Below the pieces are notes generated by a model. The model saw only the letters and a list, made by a program, of their open reading frames with translations. It ran no database searches and was not told the origin of the DNA. From contig CAJNDS010002490.1 in assembly GCA_905221605.1 (NCBI GenBank), forward strand, positions 265,001 through 329,000: a DNA stretch of 64,000 nt, given 5' to 3'. How positions within the stretch are numbered: the first letter of the stretch is position 1; each line of letters begins with the position of its first letter. This document shows, one piece after another, positions 18,446 through 26,670 of this stretch. The position numbers and the translations under genes were made by a program. The stretch comes from Symbiodinium natans. Lineage: Eukaryota > Sar > Dinophyceae > Suessiales > Symbiodiniaceae.

Positions 18446-19282
18446 TTATCCCCTAAAAAATGTAAGAGTAAAGGATATATCAACGCCGTTTAAGTCAATA
18501 ACTTGATTTAAATTATTTGTGAGACGAAAGTTAAGTCTTCGCAAAAGTTTATTAGAACAGTCTATATAGTCTTCACTACTTAACTCTAAATCATTAATAA
18601 CGCCTAGATAGGGGACTGTTACATTTATTTACTTTACTATTGATGAATTACCCGCTACTGTTAATTGGTTGTAGTTGCTAATTTCATTACAATGTAAATA
18701 CAAATTCTTAAAGGGGACTAAGTCTATAAAATTTGTTGTGTAAGGTGCTACATTCGTATAAGCATCAGTTGCTGGTGTTGTATTGCCTAATACTTGGTTT
18801 ATTGAATATAGATTATTAACATCAACAGGGTCTGAAAATGAACCCGCTAATGGTGCTATTTCTCCATCAGTTAAAACAACAAAAATAACAGTGGAATTAT
18901 TAGATGAGAAAGTATATTTGTTGGTTGAGGTGTTATAATGTATTGAATAAGTATTCGGACGGTCGTTAGTATCTACTAAAAGGTTAAGTGCTATTTGAAT
19001 TGTTTGTGCTAAATCAACCGATGTATAATTGCCTTCTGGAATTGCTATTTTCCGATAAGTTATACCTGCTATGACACCTGGGGGTATAACCTGATGCATA
19101 AAATATAAATTATTGTTTGTGCTGTTTATAGAATACCACGAATGAGGAATGCTTACCTCATGTATTTGACATAGCATATTGTCTTCAAGTTGAACTGTTT
19201 CAGGTAAATCAATGGTAAAATTAGATGAAGTGCCACTTACTTTATAATGACTATCAATATATACCTTTTTGAACTTTAGCAT
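18446..19282 (-). pseudogene. Penton (minor capsid) protein with in-frame stop
   Basis: The 217-aa N-terminal part begins VYIDSHYKVSGTSSNFTIDLPE and has QIHEVSIPHSWYSI, the hallmark start of Polinton/PLV penton proteins (single jelly roll at capsid vertices). At residue 218 a TAA (18629-18631) interrupts the frame. The same frame then continues for 61 codons to a TAA at 18446 with the expected C-terminal strands (VTVPYLGVIND; RRLNFRLTNNLNQVIDLNGVDISFTLTF). A single base change from a Lys codon would explain it. Either the gene is dead or the stop is read through. It is divergent from the lipase gene, with a 26-bp palindrome between them. Confidence 0.85.
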
Positions 19283-19295
19283 TATTAATTAGTTG

Positions 19296-19321
19296 ATAAA
19301 ATAATTTATAAATTATTTTAT
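19296..19321. promoter_or_regulatory. 26-bp perfect AT palindrome in a divergent promoter
   Basis: A perfect self-complementary sequence centred on ATTTATAAAT. It occupies most of the 40-bp gap between the divergent penton (19282, minus) and lipase (19323, plus) starts. It is a candidate bidirectional core promoter or TATA element. Confidence 0.5.
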
Positions 19322-19322
19322 A

Positions 19323-19994
19323 ATGCATAAACACAAAAGAAGAAATGAAGGTCTTTTATATGAACCACCGATTACAAGAAATAAAATACATAATGATGTT
19401 AGAGACGAATTAGCGGGGACAGAGACATTCCTCACAGACACACAAGGACTTAAATTAGCATATGAAAATCCTGACGGAATATATCAAAATGGTTCTATTT
19501 TGTATATAGCAGGAACTAAGAGCGGTAGAGATGTTTATGATGATTTAAAATTACCTTTATATAAAACCCAACAAACGAAAAGGTATAAAGATGTAAATAA
19601 ATTCATTCAAGACGGTTCTATTGAAGTAGATGGTAAAAAACTTACAGGCATTACTGATATTATTAGCCATAGTTTAGGTTCAGCAGTGGGACAACAAATA
19701 AATAATGACTATGGTAATATATTTAGAAGTAGAAGTTATGGTTCCCCTTTTGTTTCAAGTCAGCGCCCAGAAGATACAGGAACGAATTTAAGAATAAGAA
19801 AAGCCGGAGACGTTGTTAGTATGTTTGATAAAGGTAGTATAACATTAAATAAGGGAACTTTAGACGCTTCGGCGGGCTCGCGAGGCTTTCGCGACCCTTT
19901 GCAAAATCATTCATATCAAGACATAGGCAATGTTCATAATAAAGCAGGTAATTTACCATTAACAGAAGAAGAGTTTATGCAACAATTTAATTAA
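19323..19994 (+). CDS. Lipase-like alpha/beta hydrolase (223 aa)
   Basis: Resembles class-3 (fungal-type) lipases found in virophage/PLV genomes. There is a nucleophile elbow HSLGS at residues 116-120 (Ser117), an oxyanion-side segment LYIAGTKS about 60-67, Asp163 in KAGDVVSMF and His196 in NHSYQDI as a plausible Ser-Asp-His triad. The elbow reads SHSLGS rather than the usual GHSLGG. No signal peptide. A GC-rich 31-bp repeat is inserted in frame at 19865-19895, between Asp163 and His196. Possible roles are membrane breach or lipid remodelling during entry or exit (inference). First gene of the rightward virion block. Confidence 0.75.
   Translation: MHKHKRRNEGLLYEPPITRNKIHNDVRDELAGTETFLTDTQGLKLAYENPDGIYQNGSILYIAGTKSGRDVYDDLKLPLYKTQQTKRYKDVNKFIQDGSIEVDGKKLTGITDIISHSLGSAVGQQINNDYGNIFRSRSYGSPFVSSQRPEDTGTNLRIRKAGDVVSMFDKGSITLNKGTLDASAGSRGFRDPLQNHSYQDIGNVHNKAGNLPLTEEEFMQQFN
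19865..19895 (+). repeat. GC-rich palindromic repeat inside a coding region, copy 2
   Basis: Matches 15150-15183 in opposite orientation relative to the element, but in the same orientation relative to the coding strand. It encodes ASAGSRGFRD within the lipase. Confidence 0.65.
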
Positions 19995-20009
19995 TCTAAA
20001 TATTTATAT

Positions 20010-20234
20010 ATGACAAAAATTACCAAAATTAAGTGTAATCAATGCGGTGGTGAATATAACATTCTTGGCAAAATTGAATACAATGATGGTGGAAATTATG
20101 ACAATGCACGAATGAAACATATAAACACAAAACGTCATCAAAGATACGTAGAAGAAAGGTATAATGCTAATCCTATATTTTGGGATAAGGTTTATAGAGA
20201 GAACATAAAAAAGATAAACGAGATGAATAAATAA
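20010..20234 (+). CDS. PLV small C2H2 zinc-finger protein (74 aa)
   Basis: C9-x2-C12 and H37-x5-H43 with an insert between them, followed by an Arg/Lys helix. It resembles single-finger proteins of large DNA viruses. It lies 15 bp after the lipase stop and 17 bp before the next gene, in the rightward block. The ATG follows AATATTTATAT. Probably DNA/RNA binding. Confidence 0.72.
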   Translation: MTKITKIKCNQCGGEYNILGKIEYNDGGNYDNARMKHINTKRHQRYVEERYNANPIFWDKVYRENIKKINEMNK

Positions 20235-20251
20235 TCTAAATAATATTAATA

Positions 20252-20446
20252 ATGTTTCATAAGAAAGCGACAACATACGAACAGATGGAGAAACCGAAGA
20301 AGGACAAGAAATTTAAACAAAATGCTTACGAAGAGATAAGGAAGTTAGTAGAAGATAATGAGGGAATTGACACAGTTAAGGAAGTTAAAACTAAAAAGAA
20401 AAACAATAATAAAGAAAATCCATATAAATTTAAACTATTTGATTAA
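20252..20446 (+). CDS. PLV small Lys-rich protein (64 aa)
   Basis: Very basic (many Lys, KTKKKNNNKENPYKFKLFD C-terminus) with a short helical centre (AYEEIRKLVEDNEGI). Not recognised. It lies between the zinc-finger gene and the capsid gene and ends in a perfect AT palindrome. Could be a DNA-condensing core protein, but nothing beyond charge supports this. Confidence 0.6.
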   Translation: MFHKKATTYEQMEKPKKDKKFKQNAYEEIRKLVEDNEGIDTVKEVKTKKKNNNKENPYKFKLFD

Positions 20447-20469
20447 ATATAATTTAAAATTATATTTAA
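20441..20469 (+). terminator. 14-bp perfect inverted repeat after the 64-aa gene
   Basis: ATTAAATATAATTT and its complement with a 1-nt centre, overlapping the stop codon at 20446. It is 29 bp upstream of the capsid ATG. Confidence 0.6.
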
Positions 20470-20498
20470 TTAAATTATCTATGTTAGTTTATATATAG

Positions 20499-21932
20499 AT
20501 GGAAACATTCAGCCCTGAGGATATTTTAATTGATAATTTAAGCTTTAAATTAAACAAAGGTTCAAGTTATATTACTGATAGAAGAAGTGTTACATTTTGG
20601 CCGTCTGGTTCAAATATTTATAAACCTACAAGCGGTAATCGTGTATTGAAATTTTCATTAAACGCTGAAGATAATGCTTGGTTAGACCCCCAAAGTGTAA
20701 GAATATTTTTTACATTACAAAATCTTGACCCTGGAACATTTAATAACAAACTCCGTCCATTATCCCCTCCTTATAGTTTTTTCAGAAGAATGCGAATTAT
20801 TGCTGGTAATCAGGTTGTTGAAGATTTTGATAATTACAACCGAGTTCATCATATGTTCTCTAAAATGATGTCTCAAGGTGCAAGAAAAGATGAAGCAAAT
20901 GAAGGGTTCGGTTATAGATATGATGATGAAATTAAAACTCTCGTTAATGATAATGACACAAGATTAAAATATGAAGTGAATGGTTTAACTTGTCAAGGCT
21001 TTAAGGATAAAATGATTGTTGGTTTCAAGCCTCTATGTGGCTTATTCAGTCAATTTAAATATTTACCTTTAAAGTATATGGGAAATTTAACAATTGAATT
21101 AGAACTGGTCACTAATGCTACTGATTGTGTAATTGACCCTGAAGATGTTACAACGGCGGACGCTGTAGGAAATAGGTTTGTAACTGATGTTAATCCTGCC
21201 ACAGAAGCAGACGCTGAATTTAGAAATACAAGCACTGATCGGGAAATTAATAATGCTCGTGTTGTTTGTGATGTTTGCACCCTTGATAATAATTTAAATA
21301 ATGAATATGTCAAACATCTTTTAGAAGGAAAAGGACTACCCATTACTTATACAACTTATATTACTCAATCTCAATCAGTAAAAGGTACAACTGACATTAA
21401 CGTCCAAGTCATCCGTTCAGTATCTAAATTAGTAGCATCTTTCATTACATTTTACAAAGAAGGAGACCCAAGCACCGGTTACGAATACTGCGACAAGGAG
21501 TTTTGTCGTTTCTATCACCCACAACAACAATCAGACGAACAAACTGAAGGAATTTATGATAATAATTTTGATTTACAAATGCAGATACAACTGGGTTCTA
21601 AACTATATGCAGAGTATCCGATTACATCACTTCAAGAGTGCTATTATCACCTAAGAAAGGCATTAAATCTTCCAATGTTTCATCAGCATTCATTGTCAAT
21701 TGATTTTAGACAATACCGAGACAGACAATTTGTATTTGCCTTTTCTTTTGAAAAAGTGCCAGACAGTTCATATACAGGAATTAATACACGCGCCGGACAA
21801 CAGATGGTAGTAAAAGTTAAACCTGCTAATGCTTCAATAACAACTACAGCTATGCCTGACAATATTTATATTACTCTATTATCGGAGCAGGTGCTTGAGA
21901 TTAAGGACTTGGGTCTGAAAGTGTATGATTAA
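20499..21932 (+). CDS. MCP: Major capsid protein, double jelly roll (477 aa)
   Basis: Builds the icosahedral shell. The N-terminus has the Polinton/PLV pattern: FKLNKGSSYITDRRSVTFWPSG, then the first jelly-roll strands (NRVLKFSLNAEDNAWLDPQSVRIFFTLQN) and RRMRIIAGNQVVEDFDNYNRVHHMF. The second jelly roll occupies the C-terminal half, with QLGSKLYAEYPITSLQECYYHLRKAL and the terminal strand ITLLSEQVLEIKDLGLKVYD. The length fits PLV capsid proteins. The frame is intact. The ATG follows TTTATATATAG, and a strong hairpin follows the stop. The fibre gene lies directly downstream. Confidence 0.93.
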   Translation: METFSPEDILIDNLSFKLNKGSSYITDRRSVTFWPSGSNIYKPTSGNRVLKFSLNAEDNAWLDPQSVRIFFTLQNLDPGTFNNKLRPLSPPYSFFRRMRIIAGNQVVEDFDNYNRVHHMFSKMMSQGARKDEANEGFGYRYDDEIKTLVNDNDTRLKYEVNGLTCQGFKDKMIVGFKPLCGLFSQFKYLPLKYMGNLTIELELVTNATDCVIDPEDVTTADAVGNRFVTDVNPATEADAEFRNTSTDREINNARVVCDVCTLDNNLNNEYVKHLLEGKGLPITYTTYITQSQSVKGTTDINVQVIRSVSKLVASFITFYKEGDPSTGYEYCDKEFCRFYHPQQQSDEQTEGIYDNNFDLQMQIQLGSKLYAEYPITSLQECYYHLRKALNLPMFHQHSLSIDFRQYRDRQFVFAFSFEKVPDSSYTGINTRAGQQMVVKVKPANASITTTAMPDNIYITLLSEQVLEIKDLGLKVYD

Positions 21933-21942
21933 AAAAATGAAA

Positions 21943-21980
21943 TAATATTAATAAAATAATTATCTATTTTATTAATATTA
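21943..21980 (+). terminator. 16-bp stem hairpin after the capsid gene
   Basis: TAATATTAATAAAATA pairs perfectly with its complement around a 6-nt ATTATC loop, 11 bp past the MCP stop and 4 bp before the fibre ATG. Confidence 0.7.
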
Positions 21981-21984
21981 ACTA

Positions 21985-24357
21985 ATGCCTTTGACACTCA
22001 ATAATACTAACACATTAACAGCGGATAATATTGTTGTAAGTGGAACTGACTTAAGCGACCTATACGCAACAAAAACAGAATTAGGAGACATCAACACAGC
22101 AAACTCTTCTAATATAGCAACAAACACAGCAGACATAGCAGTTTTAAACACAAAGCAACTACAAAACTTTCAGAATATTAGTTCTTTAACACATTTATTA
22201 GACACTGAATATAAAACAAATGCCACCTTAACGAGCACATTTTACAATAAAACAGAAATAGACACGACCTTCACTAATTATTATACACAAACTCAAATAG
22301 ACACAAATTTATCAACTAATTACCAGACTAACACCCAGTTAGGAACAAACTATTATAATAAAACCGAAGTAGATGGATTAATAGCGGGTGCAGGCGGTGG
22401 TGGTGGCTACACTGATACAGAAATTGATAATTTACTTGCTTTACGAGTTCCAGTAAGTGATTTTACCAATAGATTTAGTGCTAATCCTATTATTGATTGT
22501 GGCGCCCCTACCGTTATTCATAGTGGATTAACATTGAACAATTCAACTATAAATATAAGCCCAGTAGCGGGATTATTATTTAGTAATCAGACAGGGGGAG
22601 GTGATAAAGTTTTAGCAGAATTTAAGAACGCTACGAGTTATATAACTTTACAAGGCGATAAAATATTTTGTAATAATACATCAGACGATGCAATAAAACA
22701 ATTAGATTTGACTAATAATAATGCAGGTTATAAAATGTCTGGAAAAATAGAAACACCAACAGGTGGGTTAGTTGTAGAAAATACAGCCGACGCTAATTTA
22801 TCTTTTACCGTTAGAAATACTGATAATTATATAACTTTTAATAACGATAATATTGATTGTTATAATTCCGTCGGTGATACAGGTAGGATTTTAAATTTAA
22901 ACACTAATGCTAATCAATATGTTAAATCGCATTCATTATTAGTAGATACAGGAGCAAATACATTAACGGGAGGTTATACATTAGATGTTGTAGATAGTGC
23001 TATTGTTAGACAAAATTTAAAAGTGGATGGTAATTTAGACTTAACAAATGATTTAAACTTTTATGGTGAAAATTATAATATTTCTAATAATTCAGGACTT
23101 ACATTTTATAAAGATACAACGGACGCCTCTAATGTTATGACAGTAAAAAACGCACAAGGGTATTTGAAATTTATTTCGTTCGGTATTAATGCTTATAACA
23201 CAAGCAATGACAGTTCTTCATTACTTTTATTGAATACTGCTAATGGCAATGGTGTTTATTGTTTAAGTTTAGGTATTGTAGTTATTCAAGGTTCAAATAA
23301 ACTAAATGTATCGGGTGGGAATAGTAATTTTGGTGGGACAGCATCGTTTCAAAGCACATCAACATTTAACGGTGATATTTATGTCAATAATTCAGGTAGG
23401 ATATTTCAACGAGCAGACGCTAATAATTCATTGAATATAATATCAACGGAAGAGATTAATTTTTCATTACAATCAAATAGAACAACCGACCCGACAACTG
23501 CTACTATTGCTTTGCAATTAAACGACACTAACGGTATTACGATTAATAGGGCAGTTACAAATAATTTAACTTTTAATAGTATTGGTAATATTGTTGGTGA
23601 GGCAGATGTTGTTAGTTGGGGACGTTTTATGTTTCAGAACAGTAGTGAATTAAAAGAAGTATTGGACACTCAATATAAATTATATATCAGAAATGGTGAT
23701 ACGTTAGGAGAAATGAATTTAACAATAGGCTTGGAAAGTAGCACACCGGAAATACAATTAACTGATGGTAAAGTTACATTAGTCGGACAACTGGAAATTA
23801 CAAATACTGATGTGTCAGGACAGCAAAGAGTATTAATTAATAACCCAGATGATGATGGATTTATTAGATTGAGTAATAATAATTTGTCAAGATTAGATGC
23901 TACAAATACAGGAGTTGATGTATATGGTTTCTTTACTACAACGAATAACGCAGATATTGGAGGAAATTTAACATGTGTAGCCTTAACTGAAACATCAGAC
24001 GCTAAATTGAAAGAGAACATTAAGGAGGTAAATACAAAGGAATGTTATAAGGCAGTTAAATATATTAAGCCGAAGACATATAATTTCATTAAAGATGAAA
24101 GCAAAAAAGGTCATATTGGATTTGTAGCAGACGATATAAAAGATGCTAAAATGCCTCCTGAATGGGACAACATCATATATTATAATGATGATGGTATGAA
24201 ATTATTAGCATATAATAAAACAGCAGTCGTATTATGGGGTTGTGTGCAAGAATTAATGAAAGAAGTTGAAGATTTAAAGAAGGAAGTTAAAAAGTTAAAA
24301 GGTGAAGCATCACCAAAAACAAAGGCAAAAACCAAAAGCAAAAGCGTAATAAATTAA
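21985..24357 (+). CDS. Fibre-like protein with C-terminal S74 intramolecular chaperone (790 aa)
   Basis: The N-terminal ~150 residues hold tail-fibre-type repeats (TNTADIAVLN; YNKTEID and YYNKTEVDG) before a Gly linker. About 500 residues of Asn/Thr-rich beta sequence follow, likely a trimeric beta-helix or beta-prism shaft. The last ~120 residues match peptidase S74/endosialidase chaperones: TSDAKLKENI with Ser671 as candidate nucleophile, then YKAVKYIKPKTYNFI, KKGHIGFVADDI and a coiled coil (MKEVEDLKKEVKKLK) with a Lys-rich tail. Known S74 domains help trimerise fibres and then cleave themselves off. It is likely a host-attachment fibre at the vertices (inference). The largest single uninterrupted reading frame after the polymerase. 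Confidence 0.85.
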   Translation: MPLTLNNTNTLTADNIVVSGTDLSDLYATKTELGDINTANSSNIATNTADIAVLNTKQLQNFQNISSLTHLLDTEYKTNATLTSTFYNKTEIDTTFTNYYTQTQIDTNLSTNYQTNTQLGTNYYNKTEVDGLIAGAGGGGGYTDTEIDNLLALRVPVSDFTNRFSANPIIDCGAPTVIHSGLTLNNSTINISPVAGLLFSNQTGGGDKVLAEFKNATSYITLQGDKIFCNNTSDDAIKQLDLTNNNAGYKMSGKIETPTGGLVVENTADANLSFTVRNTDNYITFNNDNIDCYNSVGDTGRILNLNTNANQYVKSHSLLVDTGANTLTGGYTLDVVDSAIVRQNLKVDGNLDLTNDLNFYGENYNISNNSGLTFYKDTTDASNVMTVKNAQGYLKFISFGINAYNTSNDSSSLLLLNTANGNGVYCLSLGIVVIQGSNKLNVSGGNSNFGGTASFQSTSTFNGDIYVNNSGRIFQRADANNSLNIISTEEINFSLQSNRTTDPTTATIALQLNDTNGITINRAVTNNLTFNSIGNIVGEADVVSWGRFMFQNSSELKEVLDTQYKLYIRNGDTLGEMNLTIGLESSTPEIQLTDGKVTLVGQLEITNTDVSGQQRVLINNPDDDGFIRLSNNNLSRLDATNTGVDVYGFFTTTNNADIGGNLTCVALTETSDAKLKENIKEVNTKECYKAVKYIKPKTYNFIKDESKKGHIGFVADDIKDAKMPPEWDNIIYYNDDGMKLLAYNKTAVVLWGCVQELMKEVEDLKKEVKKLKGEASPKTKAKTKSKSVIN

Positions 24358-24375
24358 ATTCTAAATTAATATATA

Positions 24376-24585
24376 ATGGGTTCTAAATCATCAAAATCTT
24401 GTGCTACTGAAAATATGAAACAAATAAAAGAATTAGATATTCATGAAAAAACAAGAACAGATATGTTATTATTTAATACTTTAAAAGATGTTATTGAAAG
24501 AGTAGAAAAACTAGAAGAAACAAAAAGTGACAAAATTTATTATAAACTACCTGCTATAAACTTGTGCTCGTATTCGTTGATTTAA
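24376..24585 (+). CDS. Small protein with N-myristoylation motif (69 aa)
   Basis: Starts MGSKSSKS, matching the consensus for N-myristoylation (Met-Gly-x-x-x-Ser). A short amphipathic coiled coil (LKDVIERVEKLEETKSDK) follows. No membrane segment. It lies 18 bp after the fibre gene and converges on a membrane-protein gene. A lipid-anchored virion or host-membrane adaptor is plausible (inference). Confidence 0.65.
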   Translation: MGSKSSKSCATENMKQIKELDIHEKTRTDMLLFNTLKDVIERVEKLEETKSDKIYYKLPAINLCSYSLI

Positions 24586-24614
24586 TAATATTATTATTGA
24601 ATAATATTATTAAA
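24581..24614. terminator. Bidirectional hairpin between convergent genes
   Basis: TTTAATAATATTATT pairs perfectly (15 bp) with its complement around an ATTG loop. It covers the stop codons of both convergent genes (24585 plus, 24610 minus). Confidence 0.7.
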
Positions 24615-24900
24615 GATTTTCAACGGTGTTGTTGTTTTCTTGGAAGCCTTCAAACCTTGTTTGATTATTTGGTAATTCTTCATCTGCTCTATCGTAAAAG
24701 ATTCTTGTTACACATTGACATATATATTCACCACCAAATATTAATGGAACTACAATAGGCATAAAAGGAGTAAAAACACAATTAATAATAGTTCCCGTCG
24801 TGCATCCATCTCTTTGAATATATTTTAACATCTGCTCTCCACATATATAGCCGTAGAGCATTCCAGCAGAAATACCAGCAAAAATATAAATCGTTTCCAT
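24610..24900 (-). CDS. Small membrane protein (96 aa)
   Basis: Two hydrophobic segments: residues about 3-19 (IYIFAGISAGMLYGYI) and about 37-57 (TIINCVFTPFMPIVVPLIFGG), with several Cys and a polar, acidic C-terminal tail. The topology suggests a short hairpin membrane protein with its tail in the cytoplasm. Not recognised; small hydrophobic virion membrane proteins are common in virophages and PLVs. An ACTTAAAG box is upstream (24901-24929). Confidence 0.68.
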   Translation of the reverse strand: METIYIFAGISAGMLYGYICGEQMLKYIQRDGCTTGTIINCVFTPFMPIVVPLIFGGEYICQCVTRIFYDRADEELPNNQTRFEGFQENNNTVENL

Positions 24901-24929
24901 TATTGTTTAAAGTTGTTCTGTCTTTAAGT
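24901..24929 (-). promoter_or_regulatory. Divergent member of the ACTTAAAG promoter family
   Basis: Reads ACTTAAAGACAGAACAAC then TTTAAACAATA before the ATG at 24900. The left half matches the family; the CCTTA half is replaced by ACTTT. Confidence 0.45.
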
Positions 24930-24933
24930 ATAT

Positions 24934-25725
24934 TCAGTCTATTACCAGTTTCGCATCAAACCGCTTATAAAACATATCATTTACATCACCTTTCATTAAA
25001 TTAATAAACAAAAAACTATATGGTTCTTCTGTAGCTATATTATACACTTCTAATAATAACTTCTTAGCTTCTGCAAGGTTTTTAGTATCAGCAACGGTTG
25101 ATTTTTTAATTAACACCGCGCTTAACTCTTCAACCATTGTCTCTATCTCTTTGTAGTTTCTTAACCTAAAAAAGAATAACTGGCGACTATTAACACGAAT
25201 AATTGGTGATAAAGCATTAAATTTTTGTGTGCTTGTTATAATATTAATTGCGTTATGTCTCCCTCTCACATACAACTGATTTAGAAGAGGTGAGTTTCTT
25301 GAAAAAGCCTTACTGTCGGCAAAGTCATCAACAATAATGAGTATTGAAAACAGTTTCCTGTGGCTGTTCTTCTTCTGGTACTCTATTACTTTGTGCTGTT
25401 GTTTTATGACCTTCTCTAATTCTTCTGGTATGTATTCATCAAAGAGACACTTCTCTTTTTCCAAATCAACCTTCAGCTCGTCTTGAATGTATTTTTTAAC
25501 AGGCAACCAATTACTATCAACTGAGATTGAAGGAGACCAGATATATATCCTTTCAAAGACGTCTCTATAAATATCTAGTATCATTGACTGTAATAATATT
25601 CCTTTTCCAGAACCGCTAGGACCTGTTATTATTTGTGAAAAAGGTAATCTAGGAGCTACTTCGTATTTAGACTGTTTGAAGTCGTATTCCTTGACATTGA
25701 TAGGTTTAACTATGGGAGTAATCAT
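24934..25725 (-). CDS. A32/FtsK-type genome-packaging ATPase (263 aa)
   Basis: P-loop ATPase that pumps viral DNA into capsids. Walker A GPSGSGKG at residues 35-42, Walker B SILIIVDDF about 127-135, sensor-like ITSTQKFNA about 163-171, and an arginine-bearing VRGRHN segment. The N-terminal PRLPFSQIITGPSGSGKG pattern is typical of Polinton, PLV and virophage packaging ATPases. The frame is intact and length normal. Confidence 0.92.
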   Translation of the reverse strand: MITPIVKPINVKEYDFKQSKYEVAPRLPFSQIITGPSGSGKGILLQSMILDIYRDVFERIYIWSPSISVDSNWLPVKKYIQDELKVDLEKEKCLFDEYIPEELEKVIKQQHKVIEYQKKNSHRKLFSILIIVDDFADSKAFSRNSPLLNQLYVRGRHNAINIITSTQKFNALSPIIRVNSRQLFFFRLRNYKEIETMVEELSAVLIKKSTVADTKNLAEAKKLLLEVYNIATEEPYSFLFINLMKGDVNDMFYKRFDAKLVID

Positions 25726-25765
25726 TATTATAAATACATAGAGATTATTATATCGTTATTAATAT

Positions 25766-25906
25766 ATGAAGGGTTATATTGATGTGATAGATGAGCTGGA
25801 GAAGATAGAGGAAATAGTCGCCCCGCCTAAATATAAACGATGTTGCTACAATTTGTTAGAGTTGATAAAATCTCTTATTATGTTTATTAAAATAAAATCT
25901 AGATAA
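25766..25906 (+). CDS. PLV micro-ORF (46 aa)
   Basis: Starts MKGYIDVIDELEKIEEIVAPP, then a Cys pair (KRCCYN) and a hydrophobic helix (LLELIKSLIMFIKIKS). The ATG follows TTATTAATAT. It ends 5 bp before the next ATG, giving a tight rightward pair. A possible membrane-associated peptide; not recognised. Confidence 0.55.
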   Translation: MKGYIDVIDELEKIEEIVAPPKYKRCCYNLLELIKSLIMFIKIKSR

Positions 25907-25911
25907 TGTAA

Positions 25912-26289
25912 ATGAGTGGAGACAAAGATGGAGGGATACAAGTAAATAAAGATGGTATTAATTGTTTATTTTGTAGGTGTAGAAGGAACACATATCATAA
26001 AGAAAGTATAACAACCACTGAAAATAACAAAGTAGTTGTTAATGTTGTTGAAGATAGGAGTAGTATTAAATTTGGTAAAGGTCGGAACGTATCACCTGAT
26101 GATGGAATATTTAAAACAGAAGCCACGCCACAAATGGGAGGAGTTGAACTTTGTAGCACAGGGTGGAGTGAAAATAGGAAAATAACACCTGAAGAGTGCG
26201 AAGAACGCCTTGGTAAAATTGAAGAAGATGTTGAAAGGATTGATAAAGATGTTGAAAAGCTGAAAAACAATTTAAATATTATGGATTAA
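25912..26289 (+). CDS. PLV hypothetical protein with Cys cluster and coiled coil (125 aa)
   Basis: The N-terminal GINCLFCRCRRNTYH has three cysteines in a C-x2-C-x-C pattern. The middle is polar. The C-terminus is a clear heptad coiled coil (CEERLGKIEEDVERIDKDVEKLKNNL). It might bind zinc or be palmitoylated. Not recognised. The structured-RNA candidate begins about 30 bp after its stop. Confidence 0.65.
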   Translation: MSGDKDGGIQVNKDGINCLFCRCRRNTYHKESITTTENNKVVVNVVEDRSSIKFGKGRNVSPDDGIFKTEATPQMGGVELCSTGWSENRKITPEECEERLGKIEEDVERIDKDVEKLKNNLNIMD

Positions 26290-26317
26290 TATTTAAGTAG
26301 TATTTTATATAATATAG

Positions 26318-26540
26318 TGACAGATGTAAAGCCCCACTGGGCTTTAAGCTCTTGGGTTTCTTTGAAACCCAAAAGTGTATAGAAGTCCCCCAGACATTGA
26401 AGCAGAAAACAAACACCTTGTTCGGAAAAAATCAGTGCCCATAATCGCCCAGGACATCTGTTTCACATTGGATGAACTCGTGAAAGGGGAAAGTAATGAG
26501 ATACATCCAATAGCACCACATAAGCTGGTGCTTAATTAGT
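26318..26540 (+). ncRNA. Candidate structured RNA of unknown class
   Basis: No good ORF, and visibly GC-richer than the surrounding viral DNA. Several exact helices are visible. A closing stem ACAGATGT (26320-26327) pairs with ACATCTGT (26454-26461). Inside it are AAAGCCC/GGGCTTT with loop CACT and TTGGGTTTC/GAAACCCAA with loop TTT. A second domain has TTGGATG/CATCCAA (26468-26510) and AGCACCA/TGGTGCT. It does not fit tRNA, hammerhead or an obvious group I core. Strand is assumed from the flanking plus-strand genes. Confidence 0.5.
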
Positions 26541-26550
26541 TTGAACTTTA

Positions 26551-26575
26551 TTCATAACATTTTTTATGTTATGAA
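26551..26575 (+). terminator. 10-bp stem hairpin after the structured-RNA region
   Basis: TTCATAACAT/ATGTTATGAA with a T5 loop. It fits a 3'-end signal for the RNA or the upstream transcript. Confidence 0.55.
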
Positions 26576-26670
26576 AAAAGTTGTAATTCTACTCTTTATA
26601 AGTATTTTTAAACGCATTTTTAACCTAAAACTTTTAATATAAAAATTTTAATCTAAAACTTTTATATAGT

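Noticed and set aside
18446-19282. Alternative genetic code with TAA as sense
   Set aside because: Many other genes in the element end in TAA at sensible positions; a single nonsense change is simpler.
26318-26540. Group I intron or hammerhead ribozyme linked to the downstream GIY-YIG gene
   Set aside because: No recognisable conserved core (CUGANGA/GAAA or a P3-P7 pattern), and neither flank joins into one gene.
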